Notes: generated from the sequence alone by a model not told the origin. 64,000 nt of DNA from JAABQT01 sp035459025 (GCA_035459025.1 DATHYT010000088.1:15069-79068); one strand, 5' to 3'; positions 25,040 to 33,903 are shown, counted from the stretch's first letter. Program-made: numbers and translations.

Positions 25040-25477
25040 ATGATGCGCCGCGCTGCCGCCGCCCTCGTCGTCGCGCTCGCCGCCGGTGCCGCGCACGCGC
25101 AGTTCCTGAGCGTGGGCGAGAACGCCGCCATCCTCTACGACGCGCCCTCGCGCGCAGCCAAGCCCCTGTTCGTCGTGTCGCGCCAGTATCCGCTCGAGGT
25201 GATCGTCAACCTCGAAGCCTGGGTGAAAGTGCGCGACCACGCCGGCGCGCTCACCTGGGTGGAGCGCAAGTCCCTGGTCGAGCAGCGCACCGTGGTGATC
25301 ATCGCGCCCTCGGCCGAGGCGCGCGTGCGCCCCGAGGAGGGCGCGCCGGTTGCGTTCGTCGCCGCGCAAAACGTGGTGCTGGAGCTTCTCGGCATGGTGC
25401 CGGGGGGGTGGCTGCGCGTGCGCCATCCCGACGGGGCCAACGGCTACCTGCACTCGAGCGCCGTCTGGGGGGCGTGA
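25040..25477 (+). CDS. Periplasmic bacterial SH3-domain protein
   Basis: Product 145 aa. Signal peptide MMRRAAAALVVALAAGAAHA, then two SH3-like repeats (about residues 28-80 and 85-143) with the pattern ILYDAPSRAAKPLFVVSRQ and ARVRPEEGAPVAFVAAQN and a final GYLHSSAVWG. Bacterial SH3 repeats often bind peptidoglycan peptides. It sits between secB and gpsA and overlaps gpsA by GTGA. The ligand is unknown. Confidence 0.82.
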   Translation: MMRRAAAALVVALAAGAAHAQFLSVGENAAILYDAPSRAAKPLFVVSRQYPLEVIVNLEAWVKVRDHAGALTWVERKSLVEQRTVVIIAPSAEARVRPEEGAPVAFVAAQNVVLELLGMVPGGWLRVRHPDGANGYLHSSAVWGA

Positions 25478-26520
25478 CCCGCATCGGCGTGCTCGGAGCG
25501 GGCGCCTGGGGCACGGCGCTCGCCGCGGCGCTCTCGGCAAGGCACGAGGTGACGCTCTGGGCGCGCGATCCGGCGCAGGCTGCGGCGATCGGCAGCGCGC
25601 GCCTCAACGCGCGCTACCTGCCCGAGGTTCCCCTGCCCGCCGCGCTGACGGTGACGGACCGCTGGCCGGCGCGGGCGCACCTGCTGGTGGTGGCGACGCC
25701 GGTCGCCGGCCTGCGCGAGGTGCTTGCGCGCGCCGCGCCGGTGCCGCTCATCTGGCTGTGCAAGGGCTTCGAAGCCGGCACCGGCCTGATGCCGCACCAG
25801 GTGGTGGCCGAGGTGCTCGGCGCGCGCGCGGCCTGCGGCGCGCTCTCCGGCCCCTCGTTCGCGCTCGAAGTGGCGCGCGGCCTGCCCTGCGCGCTGACGC
25901 TCGCCTCGAAGAACGCCGCATTCGCGAGTGCCGCCGCGAAAACGCTTCACGGCGGGCGCCTGCGCGTGTATCACAGCACCGACCTCGTCGGCGTCGAAGT
26001 CGGGGGCGCCGTGAAGAACGTGATGGCGATCGCCGTGGGCATCGCCGACGGCCTCGGCCTCGGGCAGAACGCGCGCGCCGCGCTCATCACGCGCGGGCTC
26101 GCCGAGATGCAGCGCCTCGGCGTGGCGCTGGGCGGTTCGCCCGAGACCTTCATGGGCCTCGCCGGCGCGGGCGACCTGATTCTCACCGCCACGGGCGACC
26201 TGTCGAGGAACCGCCGCGTCGGCCTGGCGCTCGCGCAGGGCGAGGCGCTCGCGGACATCCTTGCGCGCCTCGGCCACGTCGCCGAGGGGGTGCATTCGGC
26301 GCGCGAGACGCTGCGCCGCGCCGCGCAGGCCGGCGTCGAGATGCCGATCACGCAGGCGGTGCAAGCGGTGCTGCAGGGCCGGCTGACGCCGGCGCAGGCG
26401 GTCGAGCGATTGCTTGCGCGCGACCCGAAGGCCGAAGCGCGGCCCGCTAGCCCGCGCCGCGGAAGCCGAGCTGGCGCCAGGCCTCGAAAACCACCACCGC
26501 GACGGCGTTCGAAAGGTTGA
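25474..26520 (+). CDS. gpsA: NAD(P)+-dependent glycerol-3-phosphate dehydrogenase
   Basis: Makes sn-glycerol-3-phosphate for phospholipids. Rossmann motif VLGAGAWGTALAAAL at residues 6-20, GPSFALEVARGLP, the catalytic Lys in VGGAVKNVMAIAVGIADGL, and GLAGAGDLILTATG. GTG at 25474 overlaps the preceding stop. The family normally ends near residue 323 (LLARDPKAEAR). Here about 25 extra Arg/Pro-rich residues follow, encoded opposite the 3' end of trmL (74 bp tail-to-tail overlap). The tail is likely a by-product of stop-codon loss. Confidence 0.95.
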   Translation: MTRIGVLGAGAWGTALAAALSARHEVTLWARDPAQAAAIGSARLNARYLPEVPLPAALTVTDRWPARAHLLVVATPVAGLREVLARAAPVPLIWLCKGFEAGTGLMPHQVVAEVLGARAACGALSGPSFALEVARGLPCALTLASKNAAFASAAAKTLHGGRLRVYHSTDLVGVEVGGAVKNVMAIAVGIADGLGLGQNARAALITRGLAEMQRLGVALGGSPETFMGLAGAGDLILTATGDLSRNRRVGLALAQGEALADILARLGHVAEGVHSARETLRRAAQAGVEMPITQAVQAVLQGRLTPAQAVERLLARDPKAEARPASPRRGSRAGARPRKPPPRRRSKG

Positions 26521-26911
26521 GGCTGCGGTTGCCCGCGCGCATCGGCAGGCGCAGTCGCCGCTCGGGCGCGAATTGCTCCAGCAGGGCCTGCGGCAGTCCG
26601 CTCGTCTCCGGGCCGAACACGAACGCATCGTCCACGGCGTAGCGCACCTCGGCGTAGCTCACCGCGCCGCGCGTCGACACCGCGAACAGCCGCCGGCCGG
26701 CGAGCGCCGCGCGGCAGGCGTTCCAGTCGCGGTGCACGTGCACGCTCGCCATGTCGTGGTAATCGAGCCCGGCGCGCTTGAGCTGCCGGTCTTCGAGCGT
26801 GAAGCCGAGCGGCTCGATGAGGTGCAGGCGCGCGCCGGTGTTGGCCGCCAGCCGGATCGCGTTGCCGGCGTTCGGCGGGATCTCCGGACGGTAGAGGACG
26901 ACGTCAAGCAT
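26447..26911 (-). CDS. trmL: tRNA (cytidine/uridine-34-2'-O)-methyltransferase TrmL
   Basis: SPOUT-class methyltransferase of 154 aa modifying the wobble base of tRNA-Leu. Family marks: VVLYRPEIPPNAGNAIRLAA at the N-terminus and the C-terminal knot with VFGPETSGLP and LNLSNAVAVVVFEAWRQ. ATG at 26911 overlaps the comF stop region (26904). The last 25 codons overlap the gpsA C-terminal extension on the other strand. Confidence 0.93.
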   Translation of the reverse strand: MLDVVLYRPEIPPNAGNAIRLAANTGARLHLIEPLGFTLEDRQLKRAGLDYHDMASVHVHRDWNACRAALAGRRLFAVSTRGAVSYAEVRYAVDDAFVFGPETSGLPQALLEQFAPERRLRLPMRAGNRSLNLSNAVAVVVFEAWRQLGFRGAG

Positions 26912-27605
26912 CGGCGGGCGCCGGGGTGCGCGCCAGCACCCAGTTGACGACGCGCGCGGCGCCGGCGCGCTTCAGCGCCGCGGCGAGCTCGTCGAGCGTC
27001 GCGCCGGTGGTCATGACGTCGTCGACCAGCGCCACTGCGGCGCCTTCCAGGGCGCGCGCGCAGCGAAACGCGCCGCGCACGTTCTTCGCGCGCTCGGCGT
27101 GCGGCAGGTCCATCTGCGCGGCGGTGTCGCGGCTGCGCTCGGCCAGGCGCGGCTCGAGGCGTGCGCCGCCGTCGGGCCCGAGGTGGCGCGCGATCTCGAG
27201 CGCCTGGTTAAAGCCGCGCGCGCGCAGGCGCGCTGCCGAAAGGGGCACCGGCAGCACGACATCCACGCGCTCGGCGCGCTCGAGCCGGGCGGCAAGGAGC
27301 CGGCCGAGCAGCGGCGCGAGCGCGAGCTCGCCGCGGAACTTCAGCGCTTGCACCAGCACGTCGGCGGGAAACGCGTAGGCGAGCGCGGCGACGGTGGCGT
27401 CGAACGCCGGCGGGCGCGCGAGGCAGCGCCCGCAGACTTCGCCCGCGGGCGAAGCGAGCGCGCAGCGCGGGCAGCGCGGCCCCGCGAGCCGTGGCAGGTC
27501 CGCGTCGCACGCGGCGCACAGCACGGCATCGGCGGCGCCGCGGCACAGGTAGCAGCTGCCGCCGAACGCCAGGTTCGCAAAGCGCCGCGCCAGGGGACCG
27601 AGCAT
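26904..27605 (-). CDS. comF: ComF family phosphoribosyltransferase-like protein
   Basis: Product 233 aa. N-terminal double zinc motif (CYLCRGAADAVLCAAC and CPRCALASPAGEVCGRC) followed by a phosphoribosyltransferase domain with the PRPP signature VALVDDVMTTGATLDE. ComF proteins are linked to DNA uptake; the exact reaction is unknown. ATG at 27605. It diverges from the amidase gene across 28 bp; in related genomes comF commonly stands next to bioC, which here lies behind the amidase. Confidence 0.9.
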   Translation of the reverse strand: MLGPLARRFANLAFGGSCYLCRGAADAVLCAACDADLPRLAGPRCPRCALASPAGEVCGRCLARPPAFDATVAALAYAFPADVLVQALKFRGELALAPLLGRLLAARLERAERVDVVLPVPLSAARLRARGFNQALEIARHLGPDGGARLEPRLAERSRDTAAQMDLPHAERAKNVRGAFRCARALEGAAVALVDDVMTTGATLDELAAALKRAGAARVVNWVLARTPAPADA

Positions 27606-27621
27606 CGCGAATATTGTGCGC

Positions 27622-27627
27622 TAGACT
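27622..27627 (+). promoter_or_regulatory. Putative leaderless -10 (TAGACT) for the amidase gene
   Basis: TAGACT followed by exactly six bases and the ATG at 27634, in the 28-bp gap between divergent comF and amidase starts. There is no room for a usual leader with Shine-Dalgarno. Confidence 0.45.
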
Positions 27628-27633
27628 CACTTC

Positions 27634-28980
27634 ATGTGGACGGTCGAGCGCCTGTCGCGCGAGCTCGCCGAGGGCCGGACGACGAGCCGCGCGCTGGTCG
27701 AAGAAGCGCTCGCGCGCATCGCCGATCCCGCAGGCGAGGGCGCGCGCGCCTTCGTCAAGGTGTACGCCGAGCAGGCGCGCCTCGAGGCCGGGCACGCGGA
27801 CATGCTCCGTCGCGCCGGCATCGTACGCTCGCCTGTGGATGGCCTGCCGGTGTCGGTGAAGGACTTGTACGACGTCGGCGGCGACGTGACGCGTGCGGGC
27901 TCGAAGCTCCTGGCCGGCGCGGCGCCGGCCAAGGCCGACGCGCCCGCGGTGGCGCGGCTGCGCGCGGCGGGCGCGGTGATCGTCGGGCGCACCAACATGG
28001 TCGAGTTCGCTTTCGGCACCAGCGGCCTCAACCCGCACTACGGCACGCCGAAGAGCCCCTGGGACCGCAAGACCGGCCGCGTTCCGGGCGGTTCCTCCTC
28101 CGGCGCGGGGGTTGCGGTGGCCGACGGCATGTGCGTGATGGGCCTGGGCAGCGATACGCGCGGCTCGGTGCGCGTGCCGGCGGCCTTCTGCGGCATCGCC
28201 GGCTGGAAGCCGACGCAGCGGCGTGTGCCGCGCGACGGCGCGTTCCCGCTCTCCTATACGCTCGACACCGTCGGCCCGCTCGCCAACACGCTCGCCTGCT
28301 GCGCGGCCTACGACGCGGTGCTCGCCGATACGCCGCTCGAGCCGCTGCCCGAGCTGCCGGTAAAGGGTCTGCGCCTGCTGCTGCCGAAATCCGCGCTGCT
28401 CGGGGACCTCGACGCGGACGTCTCGCGCGCCTTCACGGCGGCGCTGAAGAAGCTCTCCGCGGCCGGCGCGCTGATCACCGAGCGCGCGGTGCCCGAGTTC
28501 GACCGCCAGGCCGAGTACTTCCGCCTCGGCGGCTATGCCGGCGCGGAAGCCTACGCCCTGCACCGCCGCTGGCTGGAGCGTCGCGCCGAGTACGATCCGC
28601 GCGTCGCGAAGCGCATCGACCTCGCGGCGCAGTTGAGCGCCGCGGACTACGTCGACCTCGGGCTCATGCGCGCCGCCTACATCCGCGCGGTGGAAGCGCT
28701 CGCCGCGCCGTTCGACGCCATCCTGATGCCGAGCGTGCCGTGCGTGCCGCCGCCGATCGCCGAGGTGGACGCGAGCGACGAGGCCTACTTCGCCTGGAAC
28801 AGCCGCTTCCTGAAGAACGTCGGCGTGGTCAATTTCCTCGACGGTTGCGGCGCGGCGCTGCCGTGCCACGAGCCCGGGGGCGGGCCCGTAGGCCTGACCG
28901 TGTTCGGCCCTGCGATGAGCGACCGGCGCGTTCTCGGCGCCGCGCTCGCCATCGAGAAGCTGCTGCGGCCGCTTGCCTGA
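27634..28980 (+). CDS. Amidase signature family enzyme
   Basis: Product 448 aa. The Ser-cisSer-Lys triad is visible: Lys in GLPVSVKDLYDVGG (near residue 75), the cis-Ser and nucleophile in VPGGSSSGAGVAVADGM, and the oxyanion segment GLGSDTRGSVRVPAAFCG. It hydrolyses an amide of unknown identity; the family includes aryl-acylamidases, allophanate hydrolases and GatA. It is not GatA, since no gatB or gatC is nearby. It overlaps the bioC start by 8 bp. Confidence 0.88.
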   Translation: MWTVERLSRELAEGRTTSRALVEEALARIADPAGEGARAFVKVYAEQARLEAGHADMLRRAGIVRSPVDGLPVSVKDLYDVGGDVTRAGSKLLAGAAPAKADAPAVARLRAAGAVIVGRTNMVEFAFGTSGLNPHYGTPKSPWDRKTGRVPGGSSSGAGVAVADGMCVMGLGSDTRGSVRVPAAFCGIAGWKPTQRRVPRDGAFPLSYTLDTVGPLANTLACCAAYDAVLADTPLEPLPELPVKGLRLLLPKSALLGDLDADVSRAFTAALKKLSAAGALITERAVPEFDRQAEYFRLGGYAGAEAYALHRRWLERRAEYDPRVAKRIDLAAQLSAADYVDLGLMRAAYIRAVEALAAPFDAILMPSVPCVPPPIAEVDASDEAYFAWNSRFLKNVGVVNFLDGCGAALPCHEPGGGPVGLTVFGPAMSDRRVLGAALAIEKLLRPLA

Positions 28981-29803
28981 GATCGACGCGCGCGCCGCGC
29001 GCCGCCGCTTCGGCCGCGCCGCGGCCACCTATGCGGACGCCGCGCGCCTGGAGGGCGAGGTCGGCGCGCGCATGCTCGAGCGGCTCGAGGTGGTGCGCGT
29101 CGCGCCTGCGCGCATCCTGGATGCGGGCTGCGGGCCGGCGCCGCAGGCCAGGGCGCTGGCGCGCCGCTACCCCGGGGCGGCGCTCGTGGCGCTCGATTTT
29201 TCGCTGCCGATGCTCGCGCTGGCGCGCCGCGCGCTCGGCTGGCGCGCGCGCCTGCGTGGGGCGCGCATGCTTGCAGTGTGCGGGGCGCTCGAGCGCCTGC
29301 CGCTCGCGGCGGGCTCGATCGGGCTCGCCTGGTCCAACATGGCGCTGCACTGGGCGGCCGACACGCACGCCGCGCTCGCCGAGCTCGGGCGCGTGCTCGT
29401 CCCCGGCGGACTGCTGATGTTCAGCACGCTCGGGCCCGATACGCTGAAGGAGCTGCGCGCAGCGGTGGGCGAGGCGCGCGTGCACCGCTTCGCCGACATG
29501 CACGACATCGGCGACGCGCTGGTGGCGGCGGGCTTCGCGGCGCCGGTGATGGACATGGAAATGCTCACGCTGCAGTACCCGGATCCGGCGGGCCTCGCTG
29601 CCGACCTGCGCGCGAGCGGCCAGACGCTCGCGCTGCGCGCGCGCGCGCGCGGCCTCGCCGGACGTGGCCTGCGCGCGCGGCTCGCCGCCGCGGGCGCTTC
29701 TGCCTCCATCGAGGTGATCTATGGGCACGCGTGGAAAGGCATGCCGCGCAAGACGGCGGACGGACGCGGCATCGTGCATTTCGAGCGCCGGCCTCTGCCT
29801 TGA
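28973..29803 (+). CDS. bioC: Malonyl-ACP O-methyltransferase BioC-like
   Basis: Product 276 aa. Begins EIDARAARRRFGRAAATYADAARLEGEVG, the typical BioC start, then SAM motif ILDAGCGPAPQARALARRYP and the LPLAAGSIGLAWSNMALHW segment. It would methylate malonyl-ACP to start pimelate synthesis for biotin. TTG at 28973 is the only start retaining the conserved first helix; it overlaps the amidase stop. No other bio gene lies in the window, so the biotin role rests on family and on the classical comF neighbourhood. Confidence 0.82.
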   Translation: MPEIDARAARRRFGRAAATYADAARLEGEVGARMLERLEVVRVAPARILDAGCGPAPQARALARRYPGAALVALDFSLPMLALARRALGWRARLRGARMLAVCGALERLPLAAGSIGLAWSNMALHWAADTHAALAELGRVLVPGGLLMFSTLGPDTLKELRAAVGEARVHRFADMHDIGDALVAAGFAAPVMDMEMLTLQYPDPAGLAADLRASGQTLALRARARGLAGRGLRARLAAAGASASIEVIYGHAWKGMPRKTADGRGIVHFERRPLP

Positions 29804-29861
29804 GCGGCCAAACTATGCTAATGTTTCGCCGCGTTTTTTTTGCGGCACGACGAAATCATCG

Positions 29862-30347
29862 GTGAGCACCCTGGAGCTGGAATTCCCGCGGCGCGAGACG
29901 CAATTCGCGGCCACGCGCGCGGGCTTCCGGGTGGTGCTGAAGCGCAACTGCTCGATTTCGCCGCGTGGGCTGCTCCTCGCTTTCGCCTTGCTTGCGGCGC
30001 TGGCGCTGGGCATCGCCGCGGCGTTCGCGGCGCTGGGGGCGTGGCTGATCCTGCCGTTCGCGGGTCTCGAGCTGCTGCTGCTTGGCGCCGCGTTCTGGGT
30101 CACGGCGCGCCACGCCGCGGACTATGAGCGCATCGAGCGCGCGCGCGACCGGCTCACGGTGGACGTGAGCGAGGGCGAGCGACTGCGCCGCTACGAGTTC
30201 GACGCGGGGCGCTTGCGCGTGCGGCTGGGCGAGCGCGGGCGGGTGCTGCTCGATGCGCCGCAGGCGCGGCTGGAGATCGGCCGGCATCTGGACGCGGCAT
30301 CGCGCGCCGGATTTGCGGCCGAACTGGGCAAACGATTGCAGAGCTGA
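29862..30347 (+). CDS. DUF2244 integral membrane protein
   Basis: Product 161 aa. Two adjacent transmembrane segments (about residues 34-58 and 62-82) follow a short N-terminal strand region (FPRRETQFAATRAGFRVVLKRNCSISP). The C-terminal soluble part ends EIGRHLDAASRAGFAAELGKRL, a typical DUF2244 ending. The family usually precedes cytochrome oxidase subunit II, as here, 17 bp before ctaC. Function is unknown; a role in oxidase assembly is inference. GTG start at 29862. Confidence 0.82.
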   Translation: MSTLELEFPRRETQFAATRAGFRVVLKRNCSISPRGLLLAFALLAALALGIAAAFAALGAWLILPFAGLELLLLGAAFWVTARHAADYERIERARDRLTVDVSEGERLRRYEFDAGRLRVRLGERGRVLLDAPQARLEIGRHLDAASRAGFAAELGKRLQS

Positions 30348-30364
30348 TCGGGGAAGGGTCGAAG

Positions 30365-31492
30365 ATGCTGAAAAAGCTGTTCGTGGGCGCGCTGGGGCTG
30401 GCGCTATGCGGCGTGGCGCTGGCCGCGGAGTGGAACCTGCAGCCGGCGGCGTCGAAGATCGCCGAGGACATCCACTGGCTGCACGAGGCCGTCATGGTGC
30501 TGGTGGTGGTGCTGTTCGTGGGTGTGTTCGGCTTCATGTTCTGGTCGTGCTACGCGCATCGCAAGTCGGTCGGGCACAAGGCCGATCAGTTCCACGAGAA
30601 CACCACTGTCGAGGTGATCTGGACGGTGGTCCCGGCGCTGATCCTGGTGCTGATCGCCTGGCCGGTCACCAAGGTGGTGATCGCGCAAAAGGACACCGCG
30701 AATCCCGACCTCACCATCAAGGTCACCGGCATCCAGTGGAAGTGGGCCTACGACTACCTGAAGGGCGAGGGCGAGGGCATCAGCTTCGTCTCCACGCTCG
30801 CCACGCCGCGCGCGCAGATCGAGAACCGCGAGGCGAAGGGCGAGAATTACCTGCTCGAGGTCGACAACGAGCTCGTGGTCCCGGTGGGCAAAAAGGTGCG
30901 CATGCTGACCACCGCCGCCGACGTGATCCACTCCTGGTGGGTGCCGGCGTTCGGCGCCAAGCAGGACGCGATCCCCGGCTTCATCCGCGACATCTGGTTC
31001 ACGCCCACCAAGACGGGCACCTACCGCAGCCAGTGCGTCGAGCTCTGCGGCAAGGACCACGGCTTCATGCCGATCGTGGTGCGCGTGGTGTCGCAGGAGG
31101 ACTACACGAAGTGGGTCGGGGAGCAAAAGCAGCTTCTCGCCAAGGCGGCCGAGGATGAGACCAAGACCTATACGCTGGCCGAGCTCAAGTCGCGCGGCGA
31201 GAAGGTGTACGCCGCCAACTGCGTCGCCTGCCACCAGGCGAACGGCAAGGGCGTGCCGCCGGCGTTCCCGGCGCTCGACGGCTCCAAGCTGGTGCTCGGG
31301 CCGAAGGACGCGCAGATCGACGTCATCCTGAACGGCGTGACGAAGAACGGCACGCCGACGGCGATGGCCGCGTTCGGCAAGCAGCTCTCGAACGCCGAGC
31401 TCGCCGCGGTCATCACCTATACGCGCAACAATTGGGGCAACAGCACCGGCGAGGCCGTGCAGCCCGCCGACATCAAGGCCCGGAGGAAATAG
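30365..31492 (+). CDS. ctaC: Cytochrome c oxidase subunit II with fused cytochrome c domain
   Basis: Product 375 aa: signal peptide, two membrane helices (about residues 40-62 and 85-105), a cupredoxin domain with the CuA ligands CVELCGKDHGFM, and a C-terminal cytochrome c domain with heme motif CVACH (near residue 287). The fused cytochrome c marks a caa3-like subunit accepting electrons directly from a small carrier. It heads ctaC-ctaD-assembly-ctaE. ATG at 30365 with GGGAAGGG ahead. Confidence 0.97.
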   Translation: MLKKLFVGALGLALCGVALAAEWNLQPAASKIAEDIHWLHEAVMVLVVVLFVGVFGFMFWSCYAHRKSVGHKADQFHENTTVEVIWTVVPALILVLIAWPVTKVVIAQKDTANPDLTIKVTGIQWKWAYDYLKGEGEGISFVSTLATPRAQIENREAKGENYLLEVDNELVVPVGKKVRMLTTAADVIHSWWVPAFGAKQDAIPGFIRDIWFTPTKTGTYRSQCVELCGKDHGFMPIVVRVVSQEDYTKWVGEQKQLLAKAAEDETKTYTLAELKSRGEKVYAANCVACHQANGKGVPPAFPALDGSKLVLGPKDAQIDVILNGVTKNGTPTAMAAFGKQLSNAELAAVITYTRNNWGNSTGEAVQPADIKARRK

Positions 31493-31494
31493 CG

Positions 31495-33090
31495 ATGAGC
31501 GCAGTCGTAGACACCCACGGACACGAGCACGGCCATGGCGACCACCATGGCGGCTACGGCGGCATCATGCGCTGGGTCACCACCACCAACCACAAGGACA
31601 TCGGCACGATGTACCTGTGGTTCAGCTTCGTCATGTTCATGGTGGGCGGAATCATGGCGCTGGTGATCCGCGCCGAGCTGTTCTCGCCGGGACTGCAGAT
31701 CGTCGACCCGGATTTCTTCAACCAGATGACCACCATGCACGGCCTGATCATGGTGTTCGGGGCGATCATGCCGGCCTTCGTCGGCTTCGCCAACTGGCTG
31801 ATCCCGATGCAGATCGGCGCGCCCGACATGGCCTTCGCGCGCATGAACAACTGGTCGTTCTGGATCCTGCCGTTCGCCGGCGCGCTGCTCATCATCTCGT
31901 TCTTCACGCCCGGCGGTGCGCCCGGCGTGGGCTGGACGCTGTATGCGCCGCTCACCGTGCAGATGGGCATCGGCATGGACCTGACGATCTTCGCGGTGCA
32001 CCTGCTGGGGATGAGCTCGATCATGGGCTCGATCAACATCGTCACCACCATCCTCAACATGCGCGCGCCGGGGATGACGCTGATGCGGATGCCGCTGTTC
32101 TGCTGGACCTGGCTGATCACCGCCTACCTGCTGATCGCGGTGATGCCGGTGCTCGCCGGCGCGGTCACCATGACGCTCACCGACCGGCACTTCGGCACCA
32201 GCTTCTTCAACGCCGCCGGCGGCGGCGACCCGGTGCTGTACCAGCACATCTTCTGGTTCTTCGGCCATCCCGAGGTCTACATCATCGCGCTGCCCGCGTT
32301 CGGCGTGGTGTCGCAGATCCTGCCGGCGTTCTCGAGAAAGCCGCTGTTCGGCTACGCCTCGATGGTGTATGCGACCTCGGCGATCGCGATCCTGTCGTTC
32401 ATCGTCTGGGCGCACCACATGTACACGGTGGGCATGCCGGTGACCGGGCAGCTGTTCTTCATGTACGCGACCACGCTGATCGCAGTGCCCACCGGCGTGA
32501 AGGTGTTCAACTGGGTGGCGACGATGTGGAAGGGCTCGCTCACCTTCGAGACGCCGATGCTGTTCGCCTGCGGCTTCCTGTTCCTGTTCACGCTCGGCGG
32601 GTTCACGGGCCTGGTGCTGTCGCTGGTGCCGATCGACATCCAGCTGCACGACACCTACTACGTGGTGGCGCACTTCCACTACGTGATGGTGGCCGGCGCG
32701 CTGTTCGCGGCGTTCGGCGGAGTGTACTTCTGGCTGCCGAAGTGGACCGGCCGCATGTACGACGAGACCCTCGGCAAGTGGCACTTCTGGCTGACGATGA
32801 TCTTCTTCAACGTCACCTTCTTCGTGCAGCACTTCTCGGGCCTCGCCGGCATGCCGCGTCGCATCCCGGACTACCCGCTGATGTTCGAGACCTGGAACAA
32901 GATCAGCTCGATCGGCGCCTTCGGCTTCGGGCTCTCGCAGCTCCTGTTCCTGTACGTCGTGCTGAAGTGCATCCGCAGCGGCCCGAAAGCGGCCGACAAG
33001 CCCTGGGAAGGGGCCGACTCGCTGGAATGGACGCACCTGCCGACGCCGGCGCCGTACCACACCTTCGATCCGCAGCCCGACCTGCGCTGA
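31495..33090 (+). CDS. ctaD: Cytochrome c oxidase subunit I
   Basis: Product 531 aa, twelve membrane helices. Heme a ligand His in TMHGLIM, the CuB/Tyr cross-link motif WFFGHPEVYIIALP, CuB histidines WAHHMYT, and the heme ligands HFHYVM near residue 395. The N-terminal cytoplasmic segment is unusually His-rich (THGHEHGHGDHHGG, six His in 14 residues). ATG at 31495, 2 bp after ctaC, with an AGGA site. Confidence 0.98.
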   Translation: MSAVVDTHGHEHGHGDHHGGYGGIMRWVTTTNHKDIGTMYLWFSFVMFMVGGIMALVIRAELFSPGLQIVDPDFFNQMTTMHGLIMVFGAIMPAFVGFANWLIPMQIGAPDMAFARMNNWSFWILPFAGALLIISFFTPGGAPGVGWTLYAPLTVQMGIGMDLTIFAVHLLGMSSIMGSINIVTTILNMRAPGMTLMRMPLFCWTWLITAYLLIAVMPVLAGAVTMTLTDRHFGTSFFNAAGGGDPVLYQHIFWFFGHPEVYIIALPAFGVVSQILPAFSRKPLFGYASMVYATSAIAILSFIVWAHHMYTVGMPVTGQLFFMYATTLIAVPTGVKVFNWVATMWKGSLTFETPMLFACGFLFLFTLGGFTGLVLSLVPIDIQLHDTYYVVAHFHYVMVAGALFAAFGGVYFWLPKWTGRMYDETLGKWHFWLTMIFFNVTFFVQHFSGLAGMPRRIPDYPLMFETWNKISSIGAFGFGLSQLLFLYVVLKCIRSGPKAADKPWEGADSLEWTHLPTPAPYHTFDPQPDLR

Positions 33091-33194
33091 TGATGGCGCT
33101 GTCCAAGAACGCGAAGACCGGCCTCATCCTCGCCACGATCGCGCTGGCGTGGTTCGCGGGGCTGATCCTCAAGTACTGGATCATGGACGTATGA
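33090..33194 (+). CDS. Cytochrome oxidase small assembly protein
   Basis: Only 34 aa: a short basic N-terminus (ALSKNAKTG) and one transmembrane helix (LILATIALAWFAGLILKYWI). Overlaps the ctaD stop by one base (TGATG) and cox11 by ATGA, so it is embedded in the oxidase operon. Small proteins in this position are annotated as oxidase assembly factors in betaproteobacteria. Either ATG of the ATGATG could be used. Confidence 0.78.
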   Translation: MMALSKNAKTGLILATIALAWFAGLILKYWIMDV

Positions 33195-33739
33195 GCGAGC
33201 CGCAGGCCCCGCGGCGCGAGGACAACCGGCGCATGCTGCTGCGGCTCATGGTGGTCGCCGTGGCCATGTTCGGCTTCGGCTACGCGCTGGTGCCGTTCTA
33301 CGACGCCATCTGCAGCGCGCTCGGCGTGAACGACTTTCTCAAGGCCGACGTGCGGCCGGCGAACACGCAGATCGACGCGACGCGCACCGTGACGGTGGAG
33401 CTCGACGCCAACGCGCACGACCTGCCGTGGAGCTTCCGGCCGCTGGTGCGCCACATCCGCGTCCACCCGGGCGAGGTCGCCACCGTCGAGTATGAGATCG
33501 CCAACGTGCGCAGCGCGCCGGTCACGGCGCAGGCAGTGCCGAGCTACGGCCCGCAGCGCGCGGGCGAGTTCTTCCGGAAGTTCGAGTGCTTCTGCTTCAC
33601 GCAGCAGACGCTCGCCGCCGGCGAGACGCGGCGCTTCCCGGTGGTGTTCGTGGTCGACCCGAAGCTGCCGCGGGACGTCAACACCATCACGCTCTCGTAC
33701 ACCTTCTTCGAGGTGGCGGGCCGCGGAGGCAAGTCGTGA
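33191..33739 (+). CDS. ctaG: Cytochrome c oxidase assembly protein Cox11/CtaG
   Basis: Product 182 aa. One N-terminal membrane helix (residues 15-35) and an Ig-like periplasmic domain carrying the copper-binding CFCF motif (KFECFCFTQQ). Inserts CuB into subunit I. Other family marks are YDAICSALG and MPRDVNTITLSYTFFE-like LPRDVNTITLSYTFFE. ATG at 33191 overlaps the preceding stop. Confidence 0.95.
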   Translation: MSEPQAPRREDNRRMLLRLMVVAVAMFGFGYALVPFYDAICSALGVNDFLKADVRPANTQIDATRTVTVELDANAHDLPWSFRPLVRHIRVHPGEVATVEYEIANVRSAPVTAQAVPSYGPQRAGEFFRKFECFCFTQQTLAAGETRRFPVVFVVDPKLPRDVNTITLSYTFFEVAGRGGKS

Positions 33740-33903
33740 AGGCGGCGGTGAAGACCGTGCTGTCGGGAATGATCGGCATCCGCCGCAAGGCGGACCATGA
33801 AAGCCAGCGTATCGACCCGGTGCACGTGATCGTCGCGGGCGTGGCGCTGGCCGCGCTGTTGGTGTTCACGCTGGTCACGATCGTCCGGATCGTGGCCGGC
33901 TGA
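33736..33903 (+). CDS. DUF2970 small membrane protein
   Basis: Product 55 aa. Segment VLSGMIGIRRKADHESQRID followed by a single transmembrane helix starting at PVHVIVAGVALAALLVFTL. This matches DUF2970, a family commonly found between cox11 and ctaE. GTG at 33736 overlaps the cox11 stop as GTGA. Function unknown. Confidence 0.8.
   Translation: MKAAVKTVLSGMIGIRRKADHESQRIDPVHVIVAGVALAALLVFTLVTIVRIVAG

Noticed and set aside
27634..28980. Amidase as GatA of the aspartyl/glutamyl-tRNA amidotransferase
   Set aside because: No gatB or gatC nearby, and the family motif set is that of general amidases.
29820..29865. ATG at 29820 ahead of DUF2244 giving a 14-residue peptide, considered as a leader peptide
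   Set aside because: No attenuator-type hairpins or regulatory codon run; the short frame is most likely chance.
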